64,000 bases of DNA. Source: Carettochelys insculpta (lineage: Eukaryota > Chordata > Testudines > Carettochelyidae). This document shows, one piece after another, positions 21,981 to 34,951 of the stretch. The position numbers and the translations under genes were made by a program. The notes beneath the pieces were generated by a model. The model made no database searches, was not told the DNA's origin, and saw only the letters and a program-made list of their open reading frames with translations. Every line of letters begins with the position of its first letter. Within the stretch, counting starts at the first letter, position 1. The DNA is taken from positions 40,666,001 through 40,730,000 of the forward strand of contig NC_134147.1 in NCBI RefSeq assembly GCF_033958435.1, given 5' to 3'.

Positions 21981-23864
21981 GATACGGGCTGGTTATTGCG
22001 TGGAGAATGCTAGGACTGCTCATGTTCTGTTTCTGCTGCCACTTCCCTTTCTATGCTGCCACCACTTCTACCATAACCACTTCTTTGCTCTTCCAACCCA
22101 CTAGATCCATAAGGAGCTGCAGTGAAACAAAGGTCACCCATCTGCTCAATAGTTGTCACAACAGCCTTTCAGCATCAAAAGCCACCTTTTCAGGCCATTT
22201 CTACAGTCCAGCTAGATACATGACCTTCAGGCAGGACTGCAGCAATGCACACGGGGTGGTCCACATGTGTAAATGTTGCATGAGATGCATGACATTTGGA
22301 AGGTATGTCACAGACTTACACAAGCACTTAAGTTTACACACTGAGATTAGTTCTAGAGACTTCAGCATCTAACATGAATATGTCTTTCTGGGACCAAGGG
22401 CTTCATTAATAAATCAGATCTCAAACAAACACAAACATTATGAAGTGACAAGTAAACAATCAACACAGCAAGAATCATGAATATTTACAATTAACTGCAC
22501 ACAATCTGCATGTGTAAACATATGTCAGTATTTTTAGATACTGAATATAAAAGCAAGTGAATACATTCAAACAAAGATTTGTGGTTCAAAAATTTGACCT
22601 TCTGGAAAAGATTTTTTTCAGGATAATCCTTCGGTTTTTTTCAAATTATCCTACTAGGAAAATAATTTAGCTTATTGATAGGTCTAACTGCGGATTGGAG
22701 GATCTATTTTAGGTTTTCTTTTTCTTTTTTTCTTTATTCTATTATTTTTAGGCCTTTGCATTGCTAATTTTGATTGGTCAGCTTAGTTACTGGGTGTATA
22801 TTTTCCAAAAGTAAGAATGTCCTTTTTGAATATTTCCAATGAGTAATAAAAATCTTTCAATTTAATTTTTTTGTTTTGTAAAATTTAGGAAGAAATACAA
22901 AAAAAAAAGAAAAAGAAACCAAAATGCTTTTGAATTTTCAGAAATGTCCATGATTTCAAAAAAAAAGAATTTTAATATATATAAGATGAAAAGAGCAAAA
23001 ATTTATCACCTAATTTATTCGTTGCAGTATATTTGCTCATCTTTATTGTGAACTGACATTTAGGTCATGATCCTGCAAACACTTACACATGTGTCAAGCT
23101 TTAAACACACAACCAGTCCCAATTAGCTGGCCTTATTGTCTCTAGCCCTAACATAATTAAGTACCATTTTCATCATACAACTGATTAAAATGCCTTGACC
23201 CTACTCTTTCTAGAGAGCCACTGAGAGACTGGAAGAGAAGCAGTGTCTGCAAAGTAATGAACAACGTTGCCTTGCAAATGGAAATAGAGGAAATGCAGTG
23301 TTTCAAAATAGATAAAAATAGTATTTTTCACTAGTATTAGTGTTTTGTCCTAGGATCCCAAAAAAGCACTTTAGAGGTGGCTATTGTTACCTGCAGTGGT
23401 CCATTTTTGTGTAAAAGGGGGTGTCAGGTTTATTGGAACATTCCTTACTCAACAGTAATGACTAACATATTTTTTGCATGCTATCCCCAAATCTATGTTA
23501 TACAGTAGACAATTTACAATATTGTGTGCCTCACACACAGGTATGTAATTTTATTGTTCAATTTAAAACACATTAGCTAATAGGCTATAACAACTCCATC
23601 TTTCACACCGCCAAATTCATAAACAATGCCTAAAGATAGAACAGCCACACAAATCCCTGCAAAGTACACTTGGCTGGCATTAATTCATTCAGACAACTCC
23701 ATTGAAGAAAATGCATCTTTCTAACTACCTGCACAGTAAAGAGCATATGCTTCATTAATCTTCAACAACTCAATTTGAAAACAAACTATTGCAAGAAGAA
23801 TAATAAGTCCATGACTATCATTACAAAAATACCAATCTACTACCCATAGGAAGTCAGTCACTCA
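21981..23864. other. Unique AT-rich stretch
   Basis: No gene. A 131-codon ORF at 21977-22372 is unrecognised and lacks exon borders. A small piece of the 'cctgcaaacacttacac' repeat lies at 23063-23110. Confidence 0.4.
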
Positions 23865-24023
23865 GGCTATGTCAACGCTAGAGGGACTGGCATTTTGATG
23901 ACAAAGCCCGGGGAGCATCCACATTCTCCAGGTGTTCTGCTGACACTAAATCGACAGAAGTTTTGTTGAAAGATATCTTCTGACAAACTTTTGTTGACGG
24001 ATCACTCTAGTGTAGACGTAGCT
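23865..24023. mobile_element. Short MITE of the GTCTACACT family
   Basis: 159 bp with ends GGCTATGTCAACGCTAGAGG and CTCTAGTGTAGACGTAGCT. Flanks TCA (23862-23864) and CCA (24024-24026) agree at two of three bases. Inner pieces 'gacagaagttttgttgaaag' and 'cttctgacaaacttttgttg' form an imperfect inverted pair like that in 25676-26084. Confidence 0.75.
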
Positions 24024-24026
24024 CCA

Positions 24027-25584
24027 GAAAGCACCCCTTATAGACATGTTTTTGCTTTAAGAACCATAGATAATCGAAGGATGCCCACATAAAAATGTGC
24101 CTAAAAGGAAAGAAATTATGGAAGTAGAAGTTTCAGAGATGCAGGGATACTCTCTTGTGTATTTACAAGTAGGAAGAAAGAAAGAGTGGCTTTCAGATAA
24201 CTTTCATAACTTCTTTATAGTTGCAATTTTCAAACAGGCCTAAAGCAGATGCCCTACATAGGCTTCACTTAGGAACAAAATATGGTGTCATTATAGTGGG
24301 TATCACAGGATTCCCACGTTATTTTTTCCAGAGGGTGAGCAAAGTATCAGGAAACCCACTCCCCTGGGGTTTGGTGTCCCCAGTAGTCCGAGGCTGGAGG
24401 TCCAAGTGGCGAGGCAAGAGTTAGATCTAAAAGAAAACTTTATTATGCATTTGGTTCTTGAAAAGATATGCTGTGTTGTTAGTTTTACATTATGCTGTTA
24501 TGCAAGGTTCTGCCTAGAGGCTTCTCATCTCTCCAGACTGACTGGACCTCTGAGAATTACATGAGCCTCTGAGGTGGAATGAGAAAGAAGATGGTAAGAA
24601 AAAAGTTTCCTGAGTCACTATTAATTAGGTAGCTGTTGCTTGGAGAAGCAAGAGACAATTAACAAAATATGAATATCTGAGGGTAGCAATGAAAGAAGCA
24701 TATTTTGGAAGCTGAGGTGGGGGAGATGGTGGGGGTGCGACAGAAAGGATCACAAAAGACCACATAGGGAAAGAATACAAAAACATGTGGCCTTTCAAAA
24801 TTACTCAAAGGGGAAATTCTCATATGGGGTAAAAGAAAAATCAAGCAATGACAGACAAGGAAACATCAATATAGGATGGATTTTTTTAAACTCTCCAATT
24901 TTAAAGGGTGATTTTTAACAGTTTTTTTTCTTAAAACTCCAATGTGTTTTAAAACTATGATTTCTATTATTATTTTCCATATCCATATATTACCATACCA
25001 TTTAGCACAGACTAAAGACCCATCAATTTTATTATACAGCAAAAGACAGGTGGTTGTTGTTTTCTTGATGATGTACTGTAACAATAAACAGGCCTGTTAT
25101 TTTGAAATTACCATATTGGTTATTACTTTGATGCTGCAACACCTGCAGTTAGAGTGCACGTTAAACCTAAGAAAATACCTGCTGGGAACATCTCTATAGA
25201 CCTACGATTTTAAATTTAGAACAACAAAAGCTCCACTCCAATCCCCTGTTATTGGAAGGAACAGCAATTAATTATTAAAAAAGGAACCAAAACATTACCA
25301 TCAATCCTCCTGACAAAAGGTGCTGTTGGTTACAGTGGACAGAGACAATTGTGCACGTATCACAGGACTACAGACAACTTCTGAATTACAATTACTCCAA
25401 GAAACTAACTACAAATATCACACATGAATGCAACTCAAAACTATTATCAGAATTGGCTGAAGTCGTCTGTTGCAATACAGTTGTGCAAGGGGAAGAGGGG
25501 GAAGCCAGTAAGCAACTTGAAAAATTATACTCATCCAAACGCTTTTTATGTGTTACAAAATTCCATCATTTTGGAAGCCGTGCA
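24027..25584. other. Unique non-coding stretch
   Basis: No gene. ORFs of 61-85 codons are unsupported. Confidence 0.4.
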
Positions 25585-25620
25585 AAAAAAAAAAAACAAA
25601 AAAAAAAAAGGCAAAAAAAG
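25585..25620. repeat. A-rich low-complexity tract
   Basis: Three A runs broken by C, GGC and G. No retroposed sequence is obvious directly upstream, so it is not assigned as a poly-A tail. Confidence 0.85.
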
Positions 25621-25675
25621 TAACCACTTCCTCCTCAAAGAAATGCCAGTACTGCTTTGGACCATTGAACACCAT

Positions 25676-26084
25676 GGCTACGTCTACATGAGAAGCCTCT
25701 GTCAATAGAAGTCAGTGTCAGAAGGTATTTCCTGGCAAAACTTCTGTTGACAGAACGCACTTGCACATAAAGCAGATCCAAAGGGCAATCTGCTCTGTCA
25801 ACAGAGAGCAGCCAGACTGACCATCCCGCTCCAGACAGAACAACTGACTGGAAACTCTGCAAGCAGGGCTGCACACTGAACTGGAAGCCCTGTCTATTAA
25901 CAATAGAGCCCCAGAATGTCTACACAGCTGTTTTGTCGACAGAACACTGTCGAGAGGGGCGTTACCCCTGAATGGGAGAGCTATGATGCTGCCGGCAGAT
26001 GTGCCAGGTTTTGTTGACAAACTCTCAACAAAGCACATTTTGCACGTAGATGCTCCATGTGTATCCTCTCATGTAGGTGTAGCA
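25676..26084. mobile_element. MITE of the GTCTACACT family, 409 bp
   Basis: Left end GGCTACGTCTACATGAGA; right end TCTCATGTAGGTGTAGCA. Flanks CAT (25673-25675) and TAT (26085-26087). Inner inverted motifs around 'ttctgttgacagaa' and 'ttttgtcgacagaac' recur. The overlapping minus ORF of 106 codons comes from this palindromic structure. Confidence 0.75.
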
Positions 26085-26087
26085 TAT

Positions 26088-27247
26088 GCGAGAAAGTATC
26101 TCGGCTGATAGAAGGAATTTTTCAGGTGCTCAGTTCAAGTAATGCAGATTCTCTGTTCTTGAAGAGATTAAGTCACTGAAGCATTGATAAAATACACTAT
26201 AAGAGATAGATAAAGAGGAACTTGCAAGATGGTCTGCAAACAGACTAAGTTCCAACACACAGATTAGTGTTCCCTGCCTGTCCATCACTTACGGCTTTTG
26301 TGTTATTGGCAGTGGGAATACTGATTCCATTACAGAAAAGGTACTAAGGAAAAAGGAAAACTGGTAAGGAAAGGAGAATATAAATAAACTGAAAAAGATT
26401 AGTGAGTAGGATAAACCAGTAACCTTGGATCCTGACTCAGCACTGAGAAAGAGCCTGCAGCCAATGAGGGCTGGATGCCCCCTATGATGGCTTCAGGTTG
26501 TTTCCAAATGAAGGAAGATCAAGGACTCAAGAATGGACAAAATGTTCACTCAGGAGACCTGAGAGGAAGTCATCTGGGTTTTTGTTAGCCTTATTCATAT
26601 CCCGGATAAAATGAACAATGAGCAAAGGGAAACTGTGTGAGAAGAGTAGGAAGAGATGGAGAAAAAAATGAGGGGAATGAGATTAGAAGGAAAGAGAGAA
26701 AGAAAGAGATACATCAAGTGGAAAAGAATCTTTCCCTTGCCCAAACTCAATAAGGAACTGTAATAATTTGTATTTCTCAACCCCAGTCTAACTCTTCCAG
26801 AGGCTTCAAAGTCATTTTACAAACCTTTGATGTTAATACTCTTTTCCTGAGCTCCCATTGACAAGACTTGAAGAATCACACATTTTAAAGAGAATATTGG
26901 AGCAGAGTTTTACCATGTGGACCTCATATGTCTTCTTGATTTATGATTTGAGTGTAGCCATTCCTCCCTCTCCTAACAACCTGGCCATCAAGGCCTCCAG
27001 GTCAATCAGAAGCTCAGCCAGCAAAGAAGGAATCACTTAAGAACCACAAGTGACCTATGCAGGGAAGACTATATCTACCATCCAGTGCTATACTATGGAG
27101 ATACTGACAACCGAGGATTAGGGAGAGTTTCATGTCAGTCCAATTTCAAAAATCCAGGTAGGTTACTTTTTTACTAATATTTCCTATCCGATAACTTCAA
27201 TTTGCTATATAATATGGCCTGTCTATTACAGTATGCTTCAGTATAAT
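26088..27247. other. Unique non-coding stretch
   Basis: No gene or recognisable element. Purine-rich between about 26600 and 26740. Confidence 0.4.
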
Positions 27248-27312
27248 GGGCCAGTGTTCACTGAAATTAGCAGTTACACTCATGTATACCAGCGGAGGAT
27301 CTGGCCTTCAGA
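27248..27312. repeat. Fragment of an old amniote repeat (GAGGATCTG type)
   Basis: 'gttcactgaaattagcagtt' then 'taccagcggaggatctggcc' match the family at 774-823. Confidence 0.4.
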
Positions 27313-27409
27313 AGGCTCTCTCTCCTTCTCTTCCCCCCCCAAGCTGTATGTGCAAGTGAGCCCGCAGAGCCATGGAACTTACATTTCACTCTTTGACCAA
27401 ATCACTTCA

Positions 27410-28101
27410 GGTGTGTCTACACTAGCTGGCTACTTTGAAGTAGCTGGCACAACGTCGAAATAGTACATGTCACGTCTACATGCTCCGTGAGCTATTACGA
27501 TGTTGAAATTGACATTAGGCGGCAAGACATCGAAATCGCTATTCCTATCTGAAGATGGGAATAGCGCCCTACTTCGACGTTCAACGTCGAAGTAGGGCAT
27601 GTGTAGGCGATACGCGTCCCGCTACGTTGAAATATCGGGGTCCTCCATGGATGCCATCAGCTGAGGGGTTGAGAGATGCTCTGCCCAGCCCCTGCAGGGC
27701 TCTACGGTCGCCACATGCAACAGCCCTTAGTCCAGGGCTTCTGGTTGCTGCTGCTGCTGCAGCTGGGGGGGTCCATACTGCATGCATAGGGTCTGCAACC
27801 GGTTGTCAGCTCTGTGGATTTCGTGATGTGCAGGACGAGTGTGTCTGGGAGGGGCCCTTTAAGGGAGCAGCTAGGGGCTTTGCTGGCCCCTTATTTCGAT
27901 GGGGAACGCTTGTGTGTGTGGACACTCCACATTTCCTTCCGGGGCGGCTCCTTTCGACGTTCTCCATCGGTACTTCGATATTGAACGTCGATGGCACCAG
28001 CCCTGGAGGATGTGTAGACAATATGCGTCGAAGTAGCCTATTTCACCGTAAGAACATCAAAATAGGCTACTTCAACATAGTGTGCTAGTGTAGACATAGC
28101 C
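27410..28101. mobile_element. Long CpG-rich MITE, copy 1 (692 bp)
   Basis: Ends GGTGTGTCTACACTAGC and GCTAGTGTAGACATAGCC; flanks TCA (27407-27409) and TTA (28102-28104). Both arms are crowded with 'cgtcgaa' and 'acgttga' motifs. A perfect 16-bp-arm palindrome sits at 27566-27598 (ccctacttcgacgtt and its complement around one C). The core (about 27640-27860) is not palindromic, contains (GCT)n, and is shared with 51516-52226. The 177-codon ORF spanning it is not coding: it reads through palindromes and its peptide is not preserved in the second copy. Confidence 0.82.
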
Positions 28102-28104
28102 TTA

Positions 28105-29369
28105 GAGTAGCTAACAAGCAGCACACATGGAACAGCCTAAAAGTGGAAAGGGCATGACAATATTATTTGAACATCACTTAACAGCTCTGCTATAACCTCC
28201 TCTTGCCTCCTCTTCTTCCAGAAAAAAAACTATAATATGTAATGATTTAGAATTAATATCTTGATTCCCTAGGTCTTTTAATGAATTCAGATACACTTAG
28301 GGAATCTAACCTAGACATCTGTTCATGAATAGTAGGAATTATTACTAGGTCCTCCTGGAGAAGGCAAGATGCCATTTCTTCCCAAAGCACCTCCAAATTG
28401 AGGAATCAGCTGTCTCATAGGTGAAGTTTCCTGTGTTAAGGTTTTTTGGTATTGTGCCCTTTGGGGCTGCTAACTAACAAGATCCCCTCCCTAATTTGTT
28501 ACAGCCCCCCAAAAGGAAGAAGAAGAACCCAACAAAGCTGATTGTCCAGCGAAATGGGCACACTACCTTTTCATGTAAACTGGTCATGGCCTGAATTAAT
28601 AATAATTACTACACCAAAGTTTCACAAATCCCTTTTTTAATCATCTCTGGATTTAACTGATTTATGCCTAAGCCTCTCCACCTGCCAAAAAATTAACATT
28701 TCATTAGCCGAATCATAACCCATTCCCTATTCTCCAATATCTCCAACCCATCTGGAAATATTCTTCCTCATCAAATATCAAATTTGCCCAGAACAATAGA
28801 AAACCATATCATATATGTATATAAAAGAAATACTGTGTACATATACTGTATGTAGATATGTTTTATATTAATCATATTAACACACTCCCATTCCGACCCA
28901 CCCTTCATCACACAGCAAAAGACGTTCTATATCTTCACTGGTTACCCTTTTACCTCATCTTCACTCTTCTCAATTCTTGCCTCTCCCCATTCCAAGCACC
29001 CAGCAGAGATTAATTTACCTCGATTGTCAGAAATGTAAACCATCAGCCGTCTGTTATATTGAAGAGGTTAAATGAAACTTTTGACAAGACTTGTGTTTAA
29101 AATCCATCTTTAGCTGATGACATGTCATCCACTAGAAGTTGTGCAATCAGGATAACAGACCTGGAAGTTTGAAAAGTCAGAGAATGTAAAAGTCTCCAAG
29201 AGGATTTTTTTTTTTGGTTTAACAAGTTTTAAAATACATTTTCTATTTTTGGTTTAAAGTGTGACTATGGTCTGAACAGTGACTGTGTAAAAATGGCACC
29301 TTCCTACTCAAAAGATCTGCTCCCTGTGCGGATTGAGAGACATTTTTATGACTGTTCTCAGAAAAACTG
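28105..29369. other. Unique AT-rich stretch
   Basis: No firm gene. At 28504 an acceptor-like 'aatttgttacag' precedes a basic 29-codon frame (PPKRKKKNPTKL...). It has no donor and another frame is also open, so I do not call it. Confidence 0.35.
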
Positions 29370-29476
29370 TGGAGCAGATCCTCAGCTGACTTGACTAGTA
29401 TATGTGGCTTTACACCAGTAGAATATCTGGCTTATGGGGTTTATCATTATTTATTATTTATTTTATTTTATTTATG
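29370..29476. repeat. GAGGATCTG-type fragment followed by AT-rich simple sequence
   Basis: 'gcagatcctcagctgact' and 'ggctttacaccagtag' (29370-29435) are the reverse side of the same old repeat. It is followed by an ATTT/ATTTA tract (29446-29476). Confidence 0.45.
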
Positions 29477-30454
29477 TTAATATTGAAGCACTGTGAAAAA
29501 AGGGAGCATATCACAGTCTTGTGGTTGTTAGGACCTATTTTTAATAAAGCAAAATATTAAAATAACTTTTCCTCTAAATGTTTTGCAAAATTTTGACTAG
29601 CTCTAGAGCCAGCAGCAGCAAGTCACATACAGAAGCTTATGTGCTTGCGAAGAGCTAAGTGTGTTACTAATAATCAGATAGTCACATACAGTTACATTAC
29701 CTCCAAGTGTAGCGAACCGTACAGTATTATCTCTTTTGGTGGCTACCACCACTGATCCCATTCTGGCTCACATGTGTCAACAGAACTTGTAGCTAAATTC
29801 TCTTTACAATCTTGCCACCTTAAAGTGCATGCCTCAATTACACCTTAGAGGAACCCTTACTACCATCACTTCTCAGATTACAGCTAGAATTTCACAGAGA
29901 TTCCAGATCCCTTCTAAATAGTGTCCTTTCCTTTGAAGCATTTTAAGGGTGGTCACACTTAAAATCATTGCTTGGCATTATAACTTTATATACTCTGTGC
30001 TTTTGTCATGCTGTAAGGATTTGTTTGGGTCTCTTCCACATAACTTTTGTTTCCCATTAAATGTATTTGATTAAAATAGATTACAAGGCATATTATTCTC
30101 CAGTTTCTATCTTTTGTTACCTGAGAAGGATTGATTAAATCAGCATGGTGGCAAGTGAGCGGTGTTTAAGCACAGTGTGACCAAAGCCGATTTTTATACA
30201 GGCTTTTCCTTTCTCTGGATGCCAGAGGGGTGCAGCTTTATTTGGTTCAGTCATTAGTGCCTTTTCCATTAAGGGAATCTAAATCAAGAGACTAAGCATG
30301 TCCTAGATTAGTTTGATTACTCAGAAGTGCCAGATCAAATTATCACCATATTGACAAGAAAAGCTTAGATTGCAGCCATGCCCGTATTAGGTGCTTCAAG
30401 GTAATTTTTACAGCTTTGTTGTAACTTGCAGCAAAGTTACAATAATAATACCTT
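29477..30454. other. Unique non-coding stretch
   Basis: Nothing recognised. Confidence 0.4.
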
Positions 30455-30520
30455 AATAATAATACCTTACATTTATATAGCGCTTTATATCCAGAGCTTC
30501 CCCAAAGTGCTACACTTACT
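30455..30520. repeat. L2/MIR-type tail fragment
   Basis: 'acatttatatagcgctttat' followed by 'cccaaagtgctacact' is a tail motif shared by several vertebrate LINE/SINE families. Confidence 0.5.
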
Positions 30521-30925
30521 ATAGACAGGCTTTACTTAACCCACCAGCCAACTCAGGGGGTGGAAAGGAACAGCCTTTCTGCTTTCATCTCTGTATTCCA
30601 GGTTTTAGGAGTAGAGTGAAAAGAAAAGATATTTCCCCCTGTAGTTTCAGGTGAAGGAGTTAAGTATAGACCGATATCTAAGATAGAATTTAGCTAAGAC
30701 ATCACAACAGTTTTCTGGTCAAACCTGTATATGGTGTTGGAGGAACATAAGTGACTAGGGATATGTACTCTCTTAAAGATGTTTCTACCTGAAGCAAATT
30801 CAGGTGAAATGAGAGTTGTGCCTAGAGGGCTGAATTTCACCAAAAAAACCTGTACTAGATGTAAGTGTATCTTTGCCATCATGTCACTTTACACACAGTA
30901 TTTGCACACTCATGTATGAGAGTTT

Positions 30926-30928
<3 letters not shown>
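30521..30928. other. Unique non-coding stretch
   Basis: Nothing recognised. Confidence 0.4.

Positions 30929-30960
<32 letters not shown>
30929..30960. repeat. (AC)n microsatellite
   Basis: Sixteen uninterrupted AC units. The nearby 99-codon ORF reads it as Thr-His. Confidence 0.97.
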
Positions 30961-30963
<3 letters not shown>

Positions 30964-31654
30964 CCCAGGCTGACTCATTCACAGAGCAAGTACTCTGATA
31001 CAGCCTTTGGTAGATGGCAGGTTGGTACATGCTACACACACATTCTTGTGTGTCCTGACTCATACAATTCTAAATTGTACAGGCACGTGTGCAGAGATTT
31101 TCATGATATTCACCCGTGCACAAGACACTGGGCTTCACATATAGTGCTTGCCTGTATTCACTGACAGATGATAGGGAACGTTCGGTTGCTCACAAGGACT
31201 CGCAAAAATATTTGTTTTCTAAAGGCAAACGCCAGCTTTTATGATGTTATTGTTTCCACATATGTGCTCGCCTGTCAATCAGAATCTACAGGGCTAATTG
31301 GTACCACACCCAGACAACATGCCTGATAGTTGGCTGCCTACCTAGAGGAGCCTGGAACCCCCTTCTACTATCGCAAATATCTATCAACACTTGAATAAGG
31401 TGTCTCCCTCCCTTCCTGGCTAGCATCTGAGATGAACCTGCTAGCCACTATTCTCACTTGGAAAGCTCCATTCTATATCACTGTTCACATGGCCCTCATC
31501 ACTATACTCTTATTGCCCTTGGTGCTCCCCATTCTCACCCATGAATGCTCAAACCTTCTACAATCTGAAGCTTAGGGTTCATCTCCTGGCTATGAGGGGC
31601 CATCTCCAACATTAAGCAAGCCATGGAGGGCAATTATAACACATGTAATTGTGC
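30961..31654. other. Unique non-coding stretch
   Basis: Nothing recognised. Confidence 0.4.
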
Positions 31655-31905
31655 GTAATTGGGAGAAACAGAATGGTCCATTTATAGCGGGGGACTCAGC
31701 TGGTCGGGATTCCATTCCTGGCTCTACTCTTTTGCAAATTGCTAGGATTCCCCAGTGTGCTTCTGTTTCACCACACTTTGAAGGTCTTATTGATATAGAT
31801 CATAAACTCCTTGGGGAAGGGATTGACTTCTGCCCTGTGCTTGTAGAAAACCTAGTGCTGGTTGTGGTTGGCATCTCTAGGCACTACAGTAATAAAAGCA
31901 ATTAA
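31655..31905 (+). repeat. MIR-like SINE, near full length
   Basis: Head 'gattccattcctggctctac' and tail 'ataaactccttggggaaggg', 'agaaaacctagtgctggttg', 'catctctaggcactacagta' appear in the expected order. The 84-codon ORF over it is a shadow of the repeat. Confidence 0.6.
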
Positions 31906-32444
31906 ATATGAGTGAGATAAGGAACATCACTTAGATTCTGTCTGCATTACAAAGTGTAGCCATGCTGCCACTGGGTTCTCTAAGTATTCACATTATAGAG
32001 ACAGGGACCAAGAAACGGCCAATAGGAAATAAAGATGCATGCAGCACGTCTATCCGGTAATATACCACTTCCTTCCCCCATCCATCCAAGTGCTTTTTTA
32101 ATTCTTTTTGAATATATAGTCGTTAGCCTTCAATGCTGCCATTGGAATCTTGCTCTAATCCTCATTTTGTCATGCCTTCTTAACTGCAGCTATTTCCCCT
32201 AACTCCAGTAGATACCACTGCAGGGATTGTTACCATTACTGAGCATCAAATGCATGAGACAGCAAGATAAGCCTCCATGCCAAACCAGTTCAAGGAGAAA
32301 TTCTTTAGCCTAAACACTGTGGTTTCTGTTGATGACTTATGTAACTCCAGTGGGGGAAATGTAGTTGCACAGCAAGGATGAAATTGGCTTTTTATGTTTG
32401 CATTGAACCTGAAAATGACAAACTGAAGCCACTGTGCAAACAAA
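31906..32444. other. Unique non-coding stretch
   Basis: Nothing recognised. Confidence 0.4.
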
Positions 32445-32620
32445 GGATAGCTCAGTGGTTTGAGCAGTGCCCTGCTAAACATGAGGTTGTGAGTTCAATC
32501 CTTGAGGAGGCCATTTAGGGACTGGGGCAAATAGATGCCAGGGATGATGCTTGGCCCTGTCAAGAGAGCAGAGGAGTGGATTAGATGATCTTCTGAGGTC
32601 CCTTTGAGCTCTAGGAGATG
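32445..32620 (+). mobile_element. tRNA-derived SINE, Cry I (tortoise pol III) type
   Basis: The head shows an A-box-like 'ggatagctcagtggtttgag' and a B-box-like 'tgagttcaatcctt', as in tRNA-Lys-derived turtle SINEs. The body 'ggccatttagggactggggc' and tail 'ttagatgatcttctgaggtc' complete the family's order; the tail shares the 3' end of CR1-type LINEs. This is the main reason for reading the window as turtle DNA. The B box is not perfect, so present transcription is doubtful. Confidence 0.85.
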
Positions 32621-34949
32621 TGTATCTCCAATGTCCCACAATTAGATAACTTCAACAATATCACAGTTGAATGACAAAGTGGGTGAGGTAATGTGTTTTT
32701 TTATGTATCACTAAAAGATATTACCTCACCCACCTTGTCTCTGTAATATCCTGGGACCAAGACAGTTGCACCACCATTGCATACAATAATTACAGTTGAT
32801 AGAAGTCTGCTTAAATTTCTTTAGTCATTATTACCACTTGGAGTATAATCCCCACGTGATTTATGACAATTAACCCTTGAATGTCCTGGCAAAACAGAAC
32901 CATTAGGAAGCATCTAGCACACCCCACTCAAAATTTTCATTCTGACTAGTGATGTGGCCTCACTGATAACAGGTTTTTTTTATATCCATCACACAGAAGC
33001 TTTGTTTACTGTTCTGTATTATTTAAAAAATGGTTCAGGGATAACTGCTAGACAGCAGTTTCTTAGTGCTTGTGCCACAACACTACAAGTGTATGTGGGG
33101 CAGTGGATTGATAAATACGAACCAGAAGTGACATAGGAAGGCCAATGCTATTTCCAGACGTAGCAGAGCCCATAACATTAACTCTTAACGCAAAGTGGCA
33201 TTGTGCTGGAAGATAATTTTAAACTGGCACCGATCTGAGGTGCAATTTGAAATTCATGACAGCCTATGTAAATGAGCTTGTGACACTGAACAGACACACA
33301 GTATAGATGATGTGTGACATCTTAAGAGCATGCAGATTTTTTTTATATAAAATATCTTCCTTTTTGATATCCTGGACACATTCTGCTCTCAAGTTACACC
33401 CAGAAAATTCAGATGACTACAGAGATGCTGCTGTGCATTACATCGTTGACTTCTGATTCTATCTGTGGATTTAATAATGTTCCTGATATAACTGTAACAG
33501 AGGAAGGAAGTTTTAAGGGCCAAGAATGCTTTGATCATTCAGGTTAGTGTGAATGTTAGATAGCGGTCAGAAATATGAAAGAGTGAAAAAGAGAGAAATG
33601 AAATAAAAGGAGGAGTTGGGAAAATACTGAAGAAGAGAACAAAAGTGAAGGCACTTTAATGTCTGTTTATTTTTCTCATCAGTTCTTTCCTAATCCTTTT
33701 CTCATTCCCCTGTAGAAGATGAGAACTATCAGACACAAAGGGGGACTTGCTGGTAATTTTGCTGCTCCTTTTTCAATGCATTTATTCTTTAACTGCATAG
33801 GACCTCACAAATATCAAGGGAAAATAGTAGAGTCGATAATAAGTTCAGATACTGCCATCCTCCTAAGAGACACCGTGTACTGTCACTTTAAAAACTCCCA
33901 AAGCGGTAATCTGCAATTAGTTATAGGAAGAAACTCTCTCCTGAGTGGGATAAATACAACCAGAGACAGTTAAAAAAAACAAAAGTAGAACAATATGCAT
34001 CCTTTCACACAACAGACCCACTATTATTTCTACATATTTTTGGTATAACTTGCAAATGAGGAGAATCATAATGCTTACATTTTTTTCAGTCATCATTACA
34101 GACAAAAATTCTACTGTATTGAGTCATAAACTGTCCCCTTGCCTCAGCTATTTTATATTAATTAGATAAATCTCATCAGGAGCTTTTTCACCCTCCCTCC
34201 ACCTCACTGAGCAATGAGTATATCTTTTGGATGAAACACAGCAGTCCTTTTGTTCAGTTAAAGTCAATTGTTTTCATTTCATCCATTAGGTATAATAATC
34301 TTTAACCCACAGGGATGCTATTTTTCATGATTAATAAAATCAACATTTCTCCACTGTATTTAAATATATTTAGCTCAGTTTTAATGCCCCATGCCCATAC
34401 CTGGCCTACTGTATGTTCATGCGCTGTAATAAACTTGCCCATGTTAATTGCTAAGTTAGCCCTTAAATACCCACCTTTGTCTTTTTTGAACGAAATGCAT
34501 AAAACAGCAGTTCCAGCAGAGGGCAGTCAAGCAAGAATAATCATTTCTCTTTAAGCCTAGAAACTATGACGTTGCCTGATATTTTCCAAATCAAATTAAT
34601 ATCCCAGTGCTCTTTTCTGACAAATGTATCTTTGGCAGGCCAACTCACTGCACACTTAACTTACTCTCTAAACCTGAGTATTAATCACTGTATTTCTAAG
34701 ATAACAGACAAGATATTTATAAAACACTTCTATATTAAGAACCAGATTAACAAAATTAGTGACTGATGTTTATATAACTTTCCTGCCCTCTTTATTCCCC
34801 AATATAATTCAAATTCTCTTCTAGCAGTTATTTCCAGATTTAAAGGAATCTTAGAGCAAAATTTTTGCTACAAAAAAGGAACTGCCAATTAAATATGCTT
34901 TCTGGTTTGCATATGAGTCCCCAGTCCTGGGAACAGTATTGCTAATGAG
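32621..34949. other. Unique AT-rich stretch
   Basis: About 2.3 kb without a gene or recognisable element. The 84-codon ORF at 33719-33973 follows a fair acceptor-like tract ('cattcccctgtag') but shows no recognisable motif. Confidence 0.35.
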
Positions 34950-34951
34950 TA

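Noticed and set aside
27555..28088. 177-codon ORF on the + strand
   Set aside because: Lies wholly inside a palindromic MITE. The second copy at 51516 does not preserve the frame.
28504..28592. Basic frame PPKRKKKNPTKL after an acceptor-like site
   Set aside because: No donor, stop after 29 codons, another frame open over the same bases and no recognised homologue.
32445..32520. Possible tRNA gene
   Set aside because: A/B-box-like motifs belong to the head of a tRNA-derived SINE. The 3' body and CR1-like tail follow directly and the cloverleaf is degraded.
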